From NCBI GenBank assembly GCA_943788775.1, contig CALSRO010000008.1:62001-126000 (forward strand): a stretch of DNA of 64,000 nt. Direction: 5' to 3'. The DNA is from an uncultured Flavobacteriales bacterium (lineage in GTDB: Bacteria; Bacteroidota; Bacteroidia; Flavobacteriales_G; Salibacteraceae). The translations under genes were made by a program, and so were the position numbers. Shown here piece after piece: positions 1-8,996 of the stretch. The stretch's first letter is position 1. Every line of letters begins with the position of its first letter. The notes under the pieces are model-generated. The model made no database searches. It saw nothing but the letters and a program-made list of their open reading frames with translations, and was not told the DNA's origin.

Positions 1-1932
1 ACCCCAATTGCCAGAAGCGCTTTGGAAAGTAATAGTAGCATCTTCACTCGTTCCATCCACATCATCGAATGTTACAGATTCGTTATAAGTGCCAGTCGCA
101 ACATTGAAAACAACGTGTCCACAAACACCCTTAAGGTTCAAATCTGCCGCTGCTGCGCTGAATGTAGCATAGTCAGCTGGGATTGCATAAGTGCCAGTAA
201 GACCATTGTAAAGATCAACCCCAACGGTGTCATTGGTCGCAGCACTGTCAGTAACTCCATTTGGCATCGAAGTCCAAACTTTTAACTGATCACCATTATT
301 AAATGTAATGTTTGATTCAACAACTGCCATCGTATCGGCTTGGGGTGCAAGATTTCCAGTCCATTGCATAGATACTGGAGTTCCACCGTTAATGGAATAG
401 TTTAATGAACAAGTTGTTAGAGCAACCAATCCTGGGTTTAATAGGATAATGCTTATAGTAGTATCATCAGAACAAAGCGGTGCGTCTGGAGTAATTAAAT
501 CGCCAGGCTGAGCATTGTTAGTAGGAACAGAATATTCATCAGCTCCAATGTCAGGAGTAGAAGCATTTCTAGTTTCACCATCGATGTCAACGGTAATTCC
601 AAGAGGTGATCCAGCATTGTTCATTTCTACTGACAATGAGTGAAGATCTGTTGGGCTTTGAAATTGTGGATTTGCTACTACAGAGTTTGCGTCAGCTCCA
701 CAGGCAGTTTGCCAAGCTGATATTGAAGTCCCTGAAGATCCTGTATATGTATCATAGTTATTAATTTCAGTAGCCGAACCGCCATAATGATATGCGTTAT
801 TCTGGAAATTCACCAAACTAGCCCATGCTCCATAATAAGAATAACCGTAAAGCGTATAACCATTACCACTCATATTAGCGAGTAAATTATTTGAGAATGA
901 TGAGGTAGTATAGTTACCGTAGATGTATCCAGTATATCCGGTGCCATTAGTATAAGTTGCAATAGAGTTGTTTATTACATCCGTGTATTGAGTGTAATAC
1001 ATCATTAATCCATATTGTGTGCCACCGTTGGCATTAGAACATGAAATCATGTTGTTGTTAAACTTGATTCGGTCAGATGCAGTACCCTGTGCATAATACA
1101 AATAGAAACCATATGTAGTTCCTGAGTTATCGAGCTCTAGTGTATTACCTGATATTTCTGATCCAGGACCAGCATAATAGGTATACATTCCATAGCATGT
1201 ATTTGATGCATTTGAATTATGGATGTAATTGTCTTTAATGGTCAATTTTGGATAAGCACCATAACCATAAATATATGCACTCATGTAGTTGAAGTCAGTT
1301 ATCTCACTATTTGTGATCGATACTTCAGAGTTTGAATTTGCTTGATATAAGTATCCATAAATACCATAATATCCCCCCTCAATGCTACATTCATCAAAAG
1401 AGAATTTTTGTTCTCCGCCATAGTATGCGTACAGGTAAACAGGGTAAGTTCCACCAGAATAGGCTGGAACTTGGATAAGGCATCCTTCAAAGTTGATATC
1501 TCTGTATGAATACGCGCTGTTATTGTATGCGTAGATGTAGATACAATATGAGCTTGTTCCTATAAGATCAAGATCTCTGAAAGTGATGTTGTTCAAAGCT
1601 CCATAGCCCATGTTGATTACATAACTGCTGCTTGTAATTACTGGGTTACTTGTGTTACCAGATGCACTTTGAAAAGTGATGGTATTAGTAGAGGACGAGC
1701 CAGAAATGCTCGTTGGGAATGTAACGGTCTCGGAATATGTACCTTGCGTTACATTAAACATACAGGCGCCATTAACACCTTGGCTTCCTAGAGCAGAGAC
1801 TGCTGCAGAGAACGTTTGGTAGTTGGTGCCTCCGGTTGCCGAGCCACCATTGATCGTGTAATTTCCGCTCAATTGAGCAAAACCTCCAAATGCGATCAAA
1901 GCACTCGTAATGGAGAGTAGAACTTTTTTCAT
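1..1932 (-). CDS. Secreted right-handed beta-helix protein (N-terminal 644 residues, runs off the window)
   Basis: The frame is open on the minus strand from an ATG at 1930-1932 to the left edge, so the gene is partial at its C-terminus. It opens with a signal peptide (MKKVLLSITSALIAFGGFAQ). A domain of the form GxYTINGGSATGGTNYQTF...GTYSETVTF...ITFQSASGN follows at about residues 22-85. Next comes a long stretch rich in Tyr, Asn, Gly and Ser with repeating short strands (ITNSEITDF, NNMISCSNANGG), typical of a parallel beta-helix. The opening domain recurs near residue 575 (GTYAIPADYATF...ITFQSASGN), so the protein is modular. In this phylum such proteins are usually exported by T9SS, but the C-terminus that would prove it lies outside the window. 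Substrate unknown; adhesin or polysaccharide binding is inference. Confidence 0.8.
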   Translation of the reverse strand, partial: MKKVLLSITSALIAFGGFAQLSGNYTINGGSATGGTNYQTFSAAVSALGSQGVNGACMFNVTQGTYSETVTFPTSISGSSSTNTITFQSASGNTSNPVITSSSYVINMGYGALNNITFRDLDLIGTSSYCIYIYAYNNSAYSYRDINFEGCLIQVPAYSGGTYPVYLYAYYGGEQKFSFDECSIEGGYYGIYGYLYQANSNSEVSITNSEITDFNYMSAYIYGYGAYPKLTIKDNYIHNSNASNTCYGMYTYYAGPGSEISGNTLELDNSGTTYGFYLYYAQGTASDRIKFNNNMISCSNANGGTQYGLMMYYTQYTDVINNSIATYTNGTGYTGYIYGNYTTSSFSNNLLANMSGNGYTLYGYSYYGAWASLVNFQNNAYHYGGSATEINNYDTYTGSSGTSISAWQTACGADANSVVANPQFQSPTDLHSLSVEMNNAGSPLGITVDIDGETRNASTPDIGADEYSVPTNNAQPGDLITPDAPLCSDDTTISIILLNPGLVALTTCSLNYSINGGTPVSMQWTGNLAPQADTMAVVESNITFNNGDQLKVWTSMPNGVTDSAATNDTVGVDLYNGLTGTYAIPADYATFSAAAADLNLKGVCGHVVFNVATGTYNESVTFDDVDGTSEDATITFQSASGNWG

Positions 1933-2150
1933 GTTATTATAATTTAAATTAGAGAGGAAAAGTAGAGAGGTTTGCTCATCCTATTTAAACCAATTGATTG
2001 GCCCATGTTGGGATGTCGCAGACCGCGGCGAAACAGGCCTAGATATGAAGTGATCGATGAACTTATTTTATTGGTAGATGAATTGGATTTTGGAATAATC
2101 CATTCTTGGATGGTTAAGGGATTTAAATTGCATTATCAACCGAATTGAAA

Positions 2151-2175
2151 CAAAAAAAAGGCCGCAATTGCGGCC
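2151..2175 (-). terminator. Intrinsic terminator downstream of the 2202-2966 gene
   Basis: A perfect 16-bp palindrome, ggccgcaattgcggcc (2160-2175), is followed on the minus strand by a run of eight T. It sits between the minus-strand gene at 2202-2966 and the start of the beta-helix gene, so it ends the former. Confidence 0.8.
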
Positions 2176-2201
2176 CTTTTATCATCCTAAATTCTTCTCT
2201 A

Positions 2202-2966
2202 TTAAAGTACATGTTCTTTGTGGTAATGATGCACAAATCCAAGTAAGGCAGCTAATCGCAGGCTACGCGAGCTTATACGCCAGACAGTGTCTAATTTATC
2301 CGCGTAATAACCCGTGTCATATGCGTCCAAATACTTCTGATAAATTTTTTCCTCCCTTTTAATACGCAATTCTTCTTTCTTGATTTTTTCAAAATAGAGC
2401 ATCGCCATGTACTTATCTTGGAAGTCTTCCATGTCGGTTCTTACGAATCGATAGGGGCGAAATAAATACTTAAGCTGTCTTGCTTGGTCTGCCGAATTTT
2501 CGCCAATCGGTAAATTGACTCTTGGAACGTTCCATAATTCAACGTCCTGCAAATGATCTGTTTTCACCAATCGTGCCGGAGGATTCGGGTCAATGACTTT
2601 CCCACCGTTTCTAAACAAGGATTCAAAACACCGCTGAGGGCCAATAATCATTTCACCCGTGTTCATGTCCTTGAGCGCTCTCAAGAAAATAGACGCGGCA
2701 TAATTTTCACATCCAAAAGTGATATCGATTCCCCCGTTTGGGATATACCAATTACCAAACTGGCATTGTAGATCTGATGCATCAATATTGGGATCGTTGT
2801 GCACTTCAGATTTTGTTTGTAACAAAAACTCAGCTTCGAAGATTTCAAATTTCGAATCAATGGATTCGATATACCAATTTTTGAAAAGATACTCAGCAAG
2901 TTTTCTGAAGTCGTGGGTAAGGGTAGGTTTCGGCTCTATGGTAGCGAGCCGTTCAAATTCGGTCAT
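2202..2966 (-). CDS. Conserved hypothetical protein with a GGIDITFG motif
   Basis: The product has 254 residues, no signal peptide and no membrane segment, so it is probably cytoplasmic. The central part reads NWYIPNGGIDITFGCENY, then an aliphatic strand (ASIFLRALKD) and IIGPQRCFESLF. From memory this arrangement occurs in a widespread uncharacterised Bacteroidota family with the layout GRWYF...G(I/L)D(I/L)TFG...GGILIRGI...IDGPxxCVDxLL. It is distantly reminiscent of the alkyladenine-glycosylase fold (an acidic residue in EAEF, then a beta-rich core), but no catalytic residue can be assigned. A basic, Lys/Glu-rich helix lies near residues 190-215. The gene is a single unit with its own terminator. 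Function unknown; the glycosylase link is only a suggestion. Confidence 0.6.
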   Translation of the reverse strand: MTEFERLATIEPKPTLTHDFRKLAEYLFKNWYIESIDSKFEIFEAEFLLQTKSEVHNDPNIDASDLQCQFGNWYIPNGGIDITFGCENYAASIFLRALKDMNTGEMIIGPQRCFESLFRNGGKVIDPNPPARLVKTDHLQDVELWNVPRVNLPIGENSADQARQLKYLFRPYRFVRTDMEDFQDKYMAMLYFEKIKKEELRIKREEKIYQKYLDAYDTGYYADKLDTVWRISSRSLRLAALLGFVHHYHKEHVL

Positions 2967-3346
2967 GTCTGGTTAAAGTGATGTAGGTTTAAGTCTACAA
3001 CGGAAGAAGATTTTGAAAGATGCTTCTAAAAGAAAGGAATCTATTGCTTTTTAGATTAATTGTGAGAATTTGTAGATGAATATGTTAAAACTAATGTTGT
3101 GGTATATATTGGATAGCACATTACATTCAATGTAAAACATCTGTGAATTATTCCGCATTTTACCAACCCACCCAAGTATTAAAATCTTGCATTGAATATC
3201 ATGACATGCGCAGAATATGGTAACCCAATCAGGATTATTCTATGATCCTGATCTTATCCGTAAAGTGGATATTCGCCTTCCTCTTGCTTCGCAAGCGATG
3301 ACTTTTTTCTTATTCATCCATTTGAGTAAACTCAATGTCTGCAAAC
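2967..3346. other. Noncoding interval beside the element; contains a 14-bp fragment of the tRNA-Arg 3' end
   Basis: No convincing reading frame is present. The only structure noticed is acccaatcaggatt at 3223-3236. It is identical, in the same orientation, to the 3' acceptor/T-arm end of the tRNA-Arg copies at 3394 and 16277. It may be a relic of an older integration at the same site. Confidence 0.4.
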
Positions 3347-3380
3347 GAAAAAAGCCTCTTCAGTCAAGCTGAAAAGGCTT
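3347..3380 (-). terminator. Intrinsic terminator, probably the original tRNA-Arg terminator
   Basis: A hairpin with stem aagcct...aggctt (3352-3380) and an inner cttcag/ctgaaaag pairing is followed on the minus strand by a T-rich run. It lies just past the 3' end of the displaced tRNA fragment. It is therefore most simply the terminator that served the tRNA before the element inserted. Confidence 0.65.
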
Positions 3381-3388
3381 CGATCATT

Positions 3389-3459
3389 AAGTGACCCAAT
3401 CAGGATTCGAACCTGAGACCTACTGCTTAGAAGGCAGTTGCTCTATCCAGCTGAGCTAT
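3389..3459 (+). repeat. Left 71-bp direct repeat (attL) of the integrated element
   Basis: These 71 bases are identical to 16272-16342. The identity stops at 3460 (a here, t at 16343). The repeat covers 68 of the 74 nt of the tRNA-Arg gene, lacking only the 5' acceptor strand. This is the expected footprint of tyrosine-recombinase integration into a tRNA gene, and the recombinase gene starts 35 bp further on. Confidence 0.9.
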
Positions 3460-3466
3460 AGGTTCT
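3392..3466 (-). pseudogene. Displaced tRNA-Arg(TCT) fragment with a broken acceptor stem
   Basis: The D arm, the anticodon arm (loop around TCT) and the T arm match the intact gene at 16275-16348. The 5' acceptor strand reads GAACCTA instead of GGCCCAA, so the stem with TTGGGTC has mismatches. This copy is best read as the chromosomal 3' part of the tRNA gene, pushed aside by integration. The functional gene was rebuilt at the right end from the element's own copy. Confidence 0.8.
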
Positions 3467-3493
3467 GTAAGGGTTTGAGGATTTTAAGATTTA

Positions 3494-4585
3494 ATGACTG
3501 GCAGTAAAATGTCAGTTATGCATGTATATTATTCTAAGTTGGAACTTGTTAAACCCTCTGCTGGGAGTTATTATGTGAAGTTTTATTTTGCGGGGCGCAG
3601 ATACAGATATTTCTCTGCCACCGTTCTTGGGAAGTCCATATTCCCAAATGCGTTAGTGGGTGTAGAAAGAGAAAGACTAGCTCAAGCTATGTTTTTTGAG
3701 TTTCAGACTGCGCTCGCCTCAGGATGGAGTCCTAATCAGCAGTCAGAGGCAACCTTGCTTGAAGTGGTTTCTAACTTGAAATTGAAATCGGATGATTTTT
3801 CTCCAAAATACTTTAAGGAGTTGATAGGTACTGTTAATCGGTTTACGGCACACTTGAGAAGAAACAAACTTTCACAGGTTAAAGTAAAAGAAGCTCAAAG
3901 TCAGCTATTTAAGACCTATCTAGAGACTTCAACAACCACTGTATCAACCTTCAACCATGAAAGGAGGAGACTGTCTTCTCTCATTGGGAGGATACTGCCA
4001 GAGGATGTCAGTAATCCCATGGGGAGAATACCGTGTAAAAAGGAAAAGCACACGCTTCACAAGCCATTTTCTGATGTCGGTGGTGTATTAAGAGATATAC
4101 AGACGTTTAATGACAATTTGTTTATCTGTTGTTTACTTACTTATGGCTGTTTGTTGAGACCTCATAATGAGATTCGGTTACTTACCTGGGGAGACTTCAG
4201 TAGAGATCTCTCATATATTTCACTGGAAGGAAAGAGAAACAAGAGTGGGAGAAACAGGATAGTACCTGTTGCCCCACAAATACGATCCTTACTTAACAAG
4301 GGAGAGGCAGACCAGAATATCTTCTCGGGCGGGAAGCCTTATAATAAGTTCTACTTTCAGTTACTGTGGAGAAGGTATGCTCAGCAGACTAATGTTCTTG
4401 AACCAAATCAGACCTTATACAGCTTCAGACACACAGGAGCGATAAACGTATACAAGCGTTTTAAGAGCGTGGAGAAGGTCAGGTCTGTAATGGGTCATCA
4501 GAGTATCAATACTACTTTGCGATACCTCAGAGGTCTTGAAATAGAGACACTAAGGCAAGAGGAAATGCCTCTAATAGAATTATGA
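3494..4585 (+). CDS. Tyrosine site-specific recombinase (integrase)
   Basis: The product has 363 residues. The N-terminal half (about 1-170) is the DNA-binding and core-binding region. The catalytic domain shows the family's ordered residues: Arg in LLRPHNEIRLLTWGDF, a Lys-rich beta turn in LEGKRNKSGRNRIVPV, the SFRHTGA box (His-x-x-Arg type), GHQSINTT, and the nucleophile Tyr in LRYLRGL. It would cut and join the tRNA-Arg att sites at 3389 and 16272. The first ATG (3494) is 35 bp from the left repeat and overlaps a tgactggcag motif that recurs near the right end, possibly an arm-binding site that also represses the gene. Repeat A1 begins at its TGA stop codon. No excisionase gene is visible. 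Confidence 0.92.
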   Translation: MTGSKMSVMHVYYSKLELVKPSAGSYYVKFYFAGRRYRYFSATVLGKSIFPNALVGVERERLAQAMFFEFQTALASGWSPNQQSEATLLEVVSNLKLKSDDFSPKYFKELIGTVNRFTAHLRRNKLSQVKVKEAQSQLFKTYLETSTTTVSTFNHERRRLSSLIGRILPEDVSNPMGRIPCKKEKHTLHKPFSDVGGVLRDIQTFNDNLFICCLLTYGCLLRPHNEIRLLTWGDFSRDLSYISLEGKRNKSGRNRIVPVAPQIRSLLNKGEADQNIFSGGKPYNKFYFQLLWRRYAQQTNVLEPNQTLYSFRHTGAINVYKRFKSVEKVRSVMGHQSINTTLRYLRGLEIETLRQEEMPLIEL

Positions 4586-4685
4586 CCCCGAGGGGTTTAC
4601 AGATCTGTTTTCCCTCTGTATGCTCTAAGGGGTTGTATTAGGTTATAATACAGTCTAGGGTGGTGTAGAGGTTTTGCTGTTGTGG
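4584..4685 (+). repeat. Noncoding repeat A, copy 1
   Basis: This is the first of five related copies in the element (others end at 7271, 9866, about 13185 and 14407), all on the same strand. It starts at the recombinase stop codon. Order of parts: CCCC-ga-GGGG mini-hairpin, palindrome acagatctgt, a pairing of tccct with agggg, the hairpin TGTATTA-GGTTA-TAATACA (4634-4652), and a conserved tail ending gtgtagaggttttgctgtt. It has no coding potential. This copy lacks the upstream B part seen in three others. Confidence 0.8.
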
Positions 4686-4713
4686 TTAAATTAATGGGGC
4701 AATAGGAAATACA

Positions 4714-4739
4714 AAAAGCCACCCATTTGGGTGGCTTTT
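4714..4739. terminator. Bidirectional intrinsic terminator
   Basis: An 11-bp perfect stem, aaaagccaccc / gggtggctttt, with a 4-nt loop. It lies between the convergent recombinase and T9SS-protein genes and has A/T runs on both sides, so it can stop transcription from either direction. Confidence 0.85.
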
Positions 4740-4780
4740 GCAGTTTTATCCTCTAGAATATTTGACTAAGCTAAACCTAT

Positions 4781-6766
4781 TTAATCTACAACTATTTGGT
4801 TCTGGCTCATAGCACCTTCACCGGCTATAACCAGAGTATAAACCCCTTTTGGCAAAGCGCTTAGATCGATCTCTGTCGGATTATTGCCGATGATAACATC
4901 ATTTTTCGACAACACAATCTGTCCAATTGATGAAAATACTTGAACCTCTGAACTACCAAACTGACCATCTTCAGAGCTTATTGATATTTTACCATTTGTC
5001 GGATTTGGGTAGATTGATACATTGGAAGATTTATCAAGATTATCTTGAATACCTGTCACAGCTGCTGGGAAGGCACTATTATAATAAATTGGGGTGCTCT
5101 GACGAATTAGCGTAGCGCCACTCAAAGTATCACCAAATAGATAGAAACCTCCAGCAACTATCAGGTCTAACTGAAAACTGTACGTTTCATCCATATTATA
5201 ATCAAAAACAAAATCATATTCGGGAGCTGCGTTCAACTGACCGGCATTCATAGGAGCTGGTGAGCCAAAAGATACGTTATACCAGCCTTGAGAATAAATT
5301 GTGCCTGAACTACCTTGAATATCATTTAATATTTCAATTCCATTATAACTTTTTAAGTTTCGAAGAAATCCTGCAACCAGACTTGATTCAAATTCTGAAT
5401 CGTTATCTATTGTTGGTAATGTTTCTATGCGCTCTCCCGGCTCTACAATACCATCACCATCTCCATCACTGTCAGGGTTAGCGTCATCATCAATGGAATT
5501 TTGGTTCATTGAAAAGGACTTAACTGGGATTGGAATGCATCTTGTAACGTATTCTTCTCCGTTTTCGATGACTACAAAATCTACGTAGGCTGTAAAGCTT
5601 TCAGTTACGTTACTCGAAACTTGAATCTTAAACTCATCTGTAGACCAAGCTGTTGATCCCCAACCTACATTATTTAAACCTGAAATACTATCTAGAATTG
5701 TAATCTGTGGATCTGACGTTCTTAGCCTGCACTCTCCAGATACAATAGCGTTTCCATTATCTTTTTGATTTGAACACTGCACTTTGAAACTTACGGGAAG
5801 CCCAGGATTCAGAAAATTATTCGGGTTTAAAGAATCATAATTCAATGTTCCAGGCAAATCATAATCTACAAAATATGTACCGTATGAAGCCGCTGTTGTA
5901 TAATCAATAAAAGCCAAATTCGACAAAAATACTTCAGAATTAGGATCGCATGGATTTGGAGTAGCAAAGGATTCTACAGATCCATCTATGGTATCTCCCG
6001 ACTCAGTTATCACCGATGCTTGCATTTCATAATAAGTATCTTCAATTAAGCCTGTCATATTGAAAGAATAAGAATTTTGTTGATAATTCTCAGAATATAC
6101 TGTTACACTTGAGCCAGATTCGAACAATTGGAGACGAACCGTTTCGATTATCTCATTATTTGGATTAGTGATCGTACCACCCGAAACAGCGCTATTCGCG
6201 CTAATCTGACTCGCTATTGAAGTTACAACCGAAACTTGTGATGGTGTGCCCTTTATAACAGAAATGTCATCAACATACCAACCGAGTTTGTCATCACTGT
6301 AATTTCCAATTACAGCAACACCAGTATGATTGACTGTTGGGGTGTAAGAAATAGACACCTCTTGAAAATTAGTAGAACTAGAAGTAGAAGATCCATACTC
6401 AGCCCATGCACTGCCATTCGTGAAACCGTAATAGTAGGATTCCACAAAAGCACTACTAGCAGCTTTTTGATAGAATTTGAGTGTATACGTTTCACCGGCT
6501 TCGAATGACAACGGAGAAAACCGAAGTACATCTTGATTTCCATTACCAACAGATGTCCAGCCAATTTTGGCGCAATTAGAACTGTTCACACCGCCAGATT
6601 GTACAAAATTAAAAGTTATACCATCGTTATTAATGTCCACGACTGTAATACTTGCGGGCATACTCGATGAGCTATTAAAGTTCTCTGCAAACACGGTAGT
6701 TTGCTGAGCGTTTAAGGAAGCACAAGTCAGAATGATTCCAGACAGGATCGGTAAAGTTGTTTTCAT
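4781..6766 (-). CDS. T9SS-exported surface protein (element cargo module 1)
   Basis: The ATG at 6764-6766 is preferred because it directly begins a signal peptide (MKTTLPILSGIILTCASLNA); an upstream ATG at 6796 would add ten unrelated residues. The mature protein has an N-terminal beta-sandwich ending in GWYVDDISVIKG, typical of surface carbohydrate-binding-like domains. A fibronectin-III-like segment follows (residues about 185-270), then a central region with a Cys-containing strand pattern and an acidic linker (NPDSDGDGDGIVEPGE). The C-terminus is a T9SS type A sorting domain (VSIYPNPTNG...GQIVLSK...LPKGVYTLVI). It should be exported and anchored or released by the host's type IX system. 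It is the only gene of its module, on the opposite strand to the repeats that flank it. Ligand unknown. Confidence 0.85.
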   Translation of the reverse strand: MKTTLPILSGIILTCASLNAQQTTVFAENFNSSSSMPASITVVDINNDGITFNFVQSGGVNSSNCAKIGWTSVGNGNQDVLRFSPLSFEAGETYTLKFYQKAASSAFVESYYYGFTNGSAWAEYGSSTSSSTNFQEVSISYTPTVNHTGVAVIGNYSDDKLGWYVDDISVIKGTPSQVSVVTSIASQISANSAVSGGTITNPNNEIIETVRLQLFESGSSVTVYSENYQQNSYSFNMTGLIEDTYYEMQASVITESGDTIDGSVESFATPNPCDPNSEVFLSNLAFIDYTTAASYGTYFVDYDLPGTLNYDSLNPNNFLNPGLPVSFKVQCSNQKDNGNAIVSGECRLRTSDPQITILDSISGLNNVGWGSTAWSTDEFKIQVSSNVTESFTAYVDFVVIENGEEYVTRCIPIPVKSFSMNQNSIDDDANPDSDGDGDGIVEPGERIETLPTIDNDSEFESSLVAGFLRNLKSYNGIEILNDIQGSSGTIYSQGWYNVSFGSPAPMNAGQLNAAPEYDFVFDYNMDETYSFQLDLIVAGGFYLFGDTLSGATLIRQSTPIYYNSAFPAAVTGIQDNLDKSSNVSIYPNPTNGKISISSEDGQFGSSEVQVFSSIGQIVLSKNDVIIGNNPTEIDLSALPKGVYTLVIAGEGAMSQNQIVVD

Positions 6767-6784
6767 AGATTCAAATTTTTTCCA

Positions 6785-7015
6785 AACATAGTACATTTCA
6801 ATCTTGAATTAATTTTATCTCGATCAAAAATCACCAATAATCGAGGGAAACTTTCAAGCAGTAGTGCGGACAGTATCTTCATTACCGTTCCTAATTCCCT
6901 CGGGTGTGCGTCCGTAATACGATTAGACCTAACAATCTTCAACTCTGGATCAGGGAAAGAAACGCACTTCAAGATCGCCATATCAAACAGATTCGGTATA
7001 AGCAGAGTATTTTAG
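6785..7015 (+). pseudogene. 3' remnant of a porin-like gene related to 8997-9608
   Basis: The plus frame ending in TAG at 7013-7015 reads GSGKETHFKIAISNRFGISRVF-stop. This matches the end of the intact barrel protein (LLGKQLHFKHATSIKFGISRVF-stop), and the DNA match continues through the terminator and the repeat. Upstream, IRLDLTIFN corresponds to INLNFSIEY, with the frame open back to about 6785. The 5' part of the gene is missing, replaced by the start of the T9SS gene. This is the trace of an earlier cargo gene. Confidence 0.65.
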
Positions 7016-7033
7016 ATGGAAGGATTTATGTAG

Positions 7034-7056
7034 AGGGAGTATCCCTAGTTTTTTTT
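7034..7056 (+). terminator. Terminator of the porin remnant
   Basis: The stem AGGGA-gta-TCCCT is followed by a run of eight T. It is identical in form to 9627-9649 behind the intact porin, so the remnant kept its terminator. Confidence 0.75.
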
Positions 7057-7067
7057 CTAATGTCTCA

Positions 7068-7271
7068 GACATAGTGATCAACTATAAACCTATAGTGAAC
7101 TGTTTATTGATTGATCAACTGTTAGTATTTCCATAAGGTATACATACGGTAATACTATACAGACTCGCACCCTATGGGGTTTACAGATCTGTTTTCCCTC
7201 TGTATGATCTAAGGGGTTGTATTAGGTTATAATACAGTCTAGGGTTGTGTAGAGGTTTTGCTGTTGTGGGG
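7068..7271 (+). repeat. Noncoding repeat B plus A, second position
   Basis: B (7068-7168) starts gacatagtgatcaactata and contains the small hairpin CTATA-aacc-TATAG. It leads into A (7169-7271) with TGTATTA-GGTTA-TAATACA at 7218-7236. The copy at 9661-9866 matches it over its whole length. A partial second A tail, agggaatggtgtagaggtttt, follows near 7311-7331. No reading frame. Confidence 0.8.
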
Positions 7272-7361
7272 GGTATTTATGATCAATCCCGTCTAGATAT
7301 ATTACATTAGGGAATGGTGTAGAGGTTTTCCTAAGAATGGTGAAAATCATACTTTTATGGC

Positions 7362-8891
7362 ATGAAGTCTATTCTAAAAAATCCATTTAAAGGACAAATT
7401 CTAGGGTGCGCGACATTAATTTATCTTCTTGTCTTAGCATCGTGTTCAAGTACTGTGCATACTACTTGTTCCGCGGAACTTCGTTTTGACCCTGAGACTA
7501 AATTTTTGTGGCACAAGAATAAAATCGTAGGGGAAGTTCATCTTAATACTTCCATAAATACAATGCGTATATTTTACCCTACGATTGGAGCTAAGATTTA
7601 TTCTACTGTAATCGGCGGTGGGGTGGATATAGTATCTTATAAATGTTTCAAATTATTTGCTTTTGAAGATCTCGTTCAACGGGAGAAGATTCTCAAAAGC
7701 TTTAAGCTTAAACCGACTCAAAACCTGAAATACCTTTCACCAATACCATCTCCACAATTAGATAAAAGAATATCAGCGTATTGGAAGGAGTTTAGAGAAA
7801 TGGGGGGAGAAATGGAAAGACAGGAAAGAGAAAGGGAAAGACAGGAAAGAGAAAGGTGGGAAGCGACTTACATAACAGCCATCTACAAGAGACTGAGCCA
7901 ATCGACAGACCCGATTGAAGGAGTTTATAGAAGTGTAGAAGACAATCGCTCTGACGAATACGAAGTGGCGATATTAAAATCCTCTACTTCGCCAAATACT
8001 TATGATGCGCATGTATTAAGCGTTTTGAATAATTCAAATGTTAATGTGGGAAGTGTCTTATTCCACCTAGAACAGACAGCTCAGAATAATGTATTCTTTC
8101 ATCGTTTTACTACAGTCTATTCTCAATACGGCAGGCGTTGGTCAGAAGATAAAAATAATCGGTTGGCAAATCTCAATGGAGCTCAACTATCAACTGATAT
8201 TGGATTATTTGTAAAAATAATTCTTCCAGAGCAAAACGCTCAAGAAGTTCCTGAAGTTAACTTGGAAGCTCAAGGCAGTGGGTTTTTTATAAACTCTGAT
8301 GGTTATATCGCCACTAATTATCACGTCATAAAAGATGCGACCTCGGTAACTATTGAATATATGGAGGATTACTCAAAGAAAGTTTACTCAGCTTCAGTTG
8401 TGGCAGACGATCCTGACAATGATCTTGCTATATTGAAAATCACATCGAGTGAATTCGAATTCTTAGATGAATTGCCGTACAAAATACTCAGTGAACCAAG
8501 TAGAGTGGGGACAAAAGTCCTCGCACTTGGGTATCCGAAAGCATCCAAATTAGGGTCGGAATTGAAAGCGACTAATGGCATAATAAACGCCCTCAGTTTT
8601 GCAGAGAATCCACGCTTTTATCAGATATCCGCACCAATAGACCATGGTAGCAGTGGGGGAGCACTTTTCGACGATAATGCCCACTTGATTGGAATAACAT
8701 CTGTAGGTATCCGAAGCATCGAGTTAGCTAATGGCGCAATTAAAAGTTCGTATTTAGTCTCATTAGCAAATTCAGTCAATCCACCTCTCACATTAGCTTC
8801 TAATAACTCAGAGTTGTCTGGTAAGCAATTGCCTGATCAGTTTCTTAGATTAAAAGACTTTATGGTCATGATACACGTTTATTACGACTAG
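7362..8891 (+). CDS. Lipoprotein with a trypsin-like (HtrA-type) serine protease domain (cargo module 2)
   Basis: The 509-residue product starts with a lipoprotein signal (lipobox LASC, Cys about 28). It has a novel N-terminal region and a charged Arg/Glu segment near residues 147-166. A roughly 100-residue beta-rich segment follows (DPIEGVYRS...). The protease domain shows the full triad: His321 (ATNYHVIKDA), Asp354 (NDLAILKI) and Ser431 (DHGSSGGALF). Unlike DegP/HtrA, no PDZ domain follows; the chain ends about 75 residues after the catalytic serine. It should sit in the envelope and cleave misfolded or foreign proteins. The porin gene at 8997 follows on the same strand, 105 bp away. A weak -7-like tactttta lies just before the start. 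Target unknown. Confidence 0.85.
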   Translation: MKSILKNPFKGQILGCATLIYLLVLASCSSTVHTTCSAELRFDPETKFLWHKNKIVGEVHLNTSINTMRIFYPTIGAKIYSTVIGGGVDIVSYKCFKLFAFEDLVQREKILKSFKLKPTQNLKYLSPIPSPQLDKRISAYWKEFREMGGEMERQERERERQERERWEATYITAIYKRLSQSTDPIEGVYRSVEDNRSDEYEVAILKSSTSPNTYDAHVLSVLNNSNVNVGSVLFHLEQTAQNNVFFHRFTTVYSQYGRRWSEDKNNRLANLNGAQLSTDIGLFVKIILPEQNAQEVPEVNLEAQGSGFFINSDGYIATNYHVIKDATSVTIEYMEDYSKKVYSASVVADDPDNDLAILKITSSEFEFLDELPYKILSEPSRVGTKVLALGYPKASKLGSELKATNGIINALSFAENPRFYQISAPIDHGSSGGALFDDNAHLIGITSVGIRSIELANGAIKSSYLVSLANSVNPPLTLASNNSELSGKQLPDQFLRLKDFMVMIHVYYD

Positions 8892-8996
8892 AGTGCAGTG
8901 AGTTCCCGCGTTCAGGAACATATGAGAATATCAATCCCTGTTTGCTTATTATTTAAGTTATTTTTAATAATTTTATTCCCATTGTATACTTGACTC

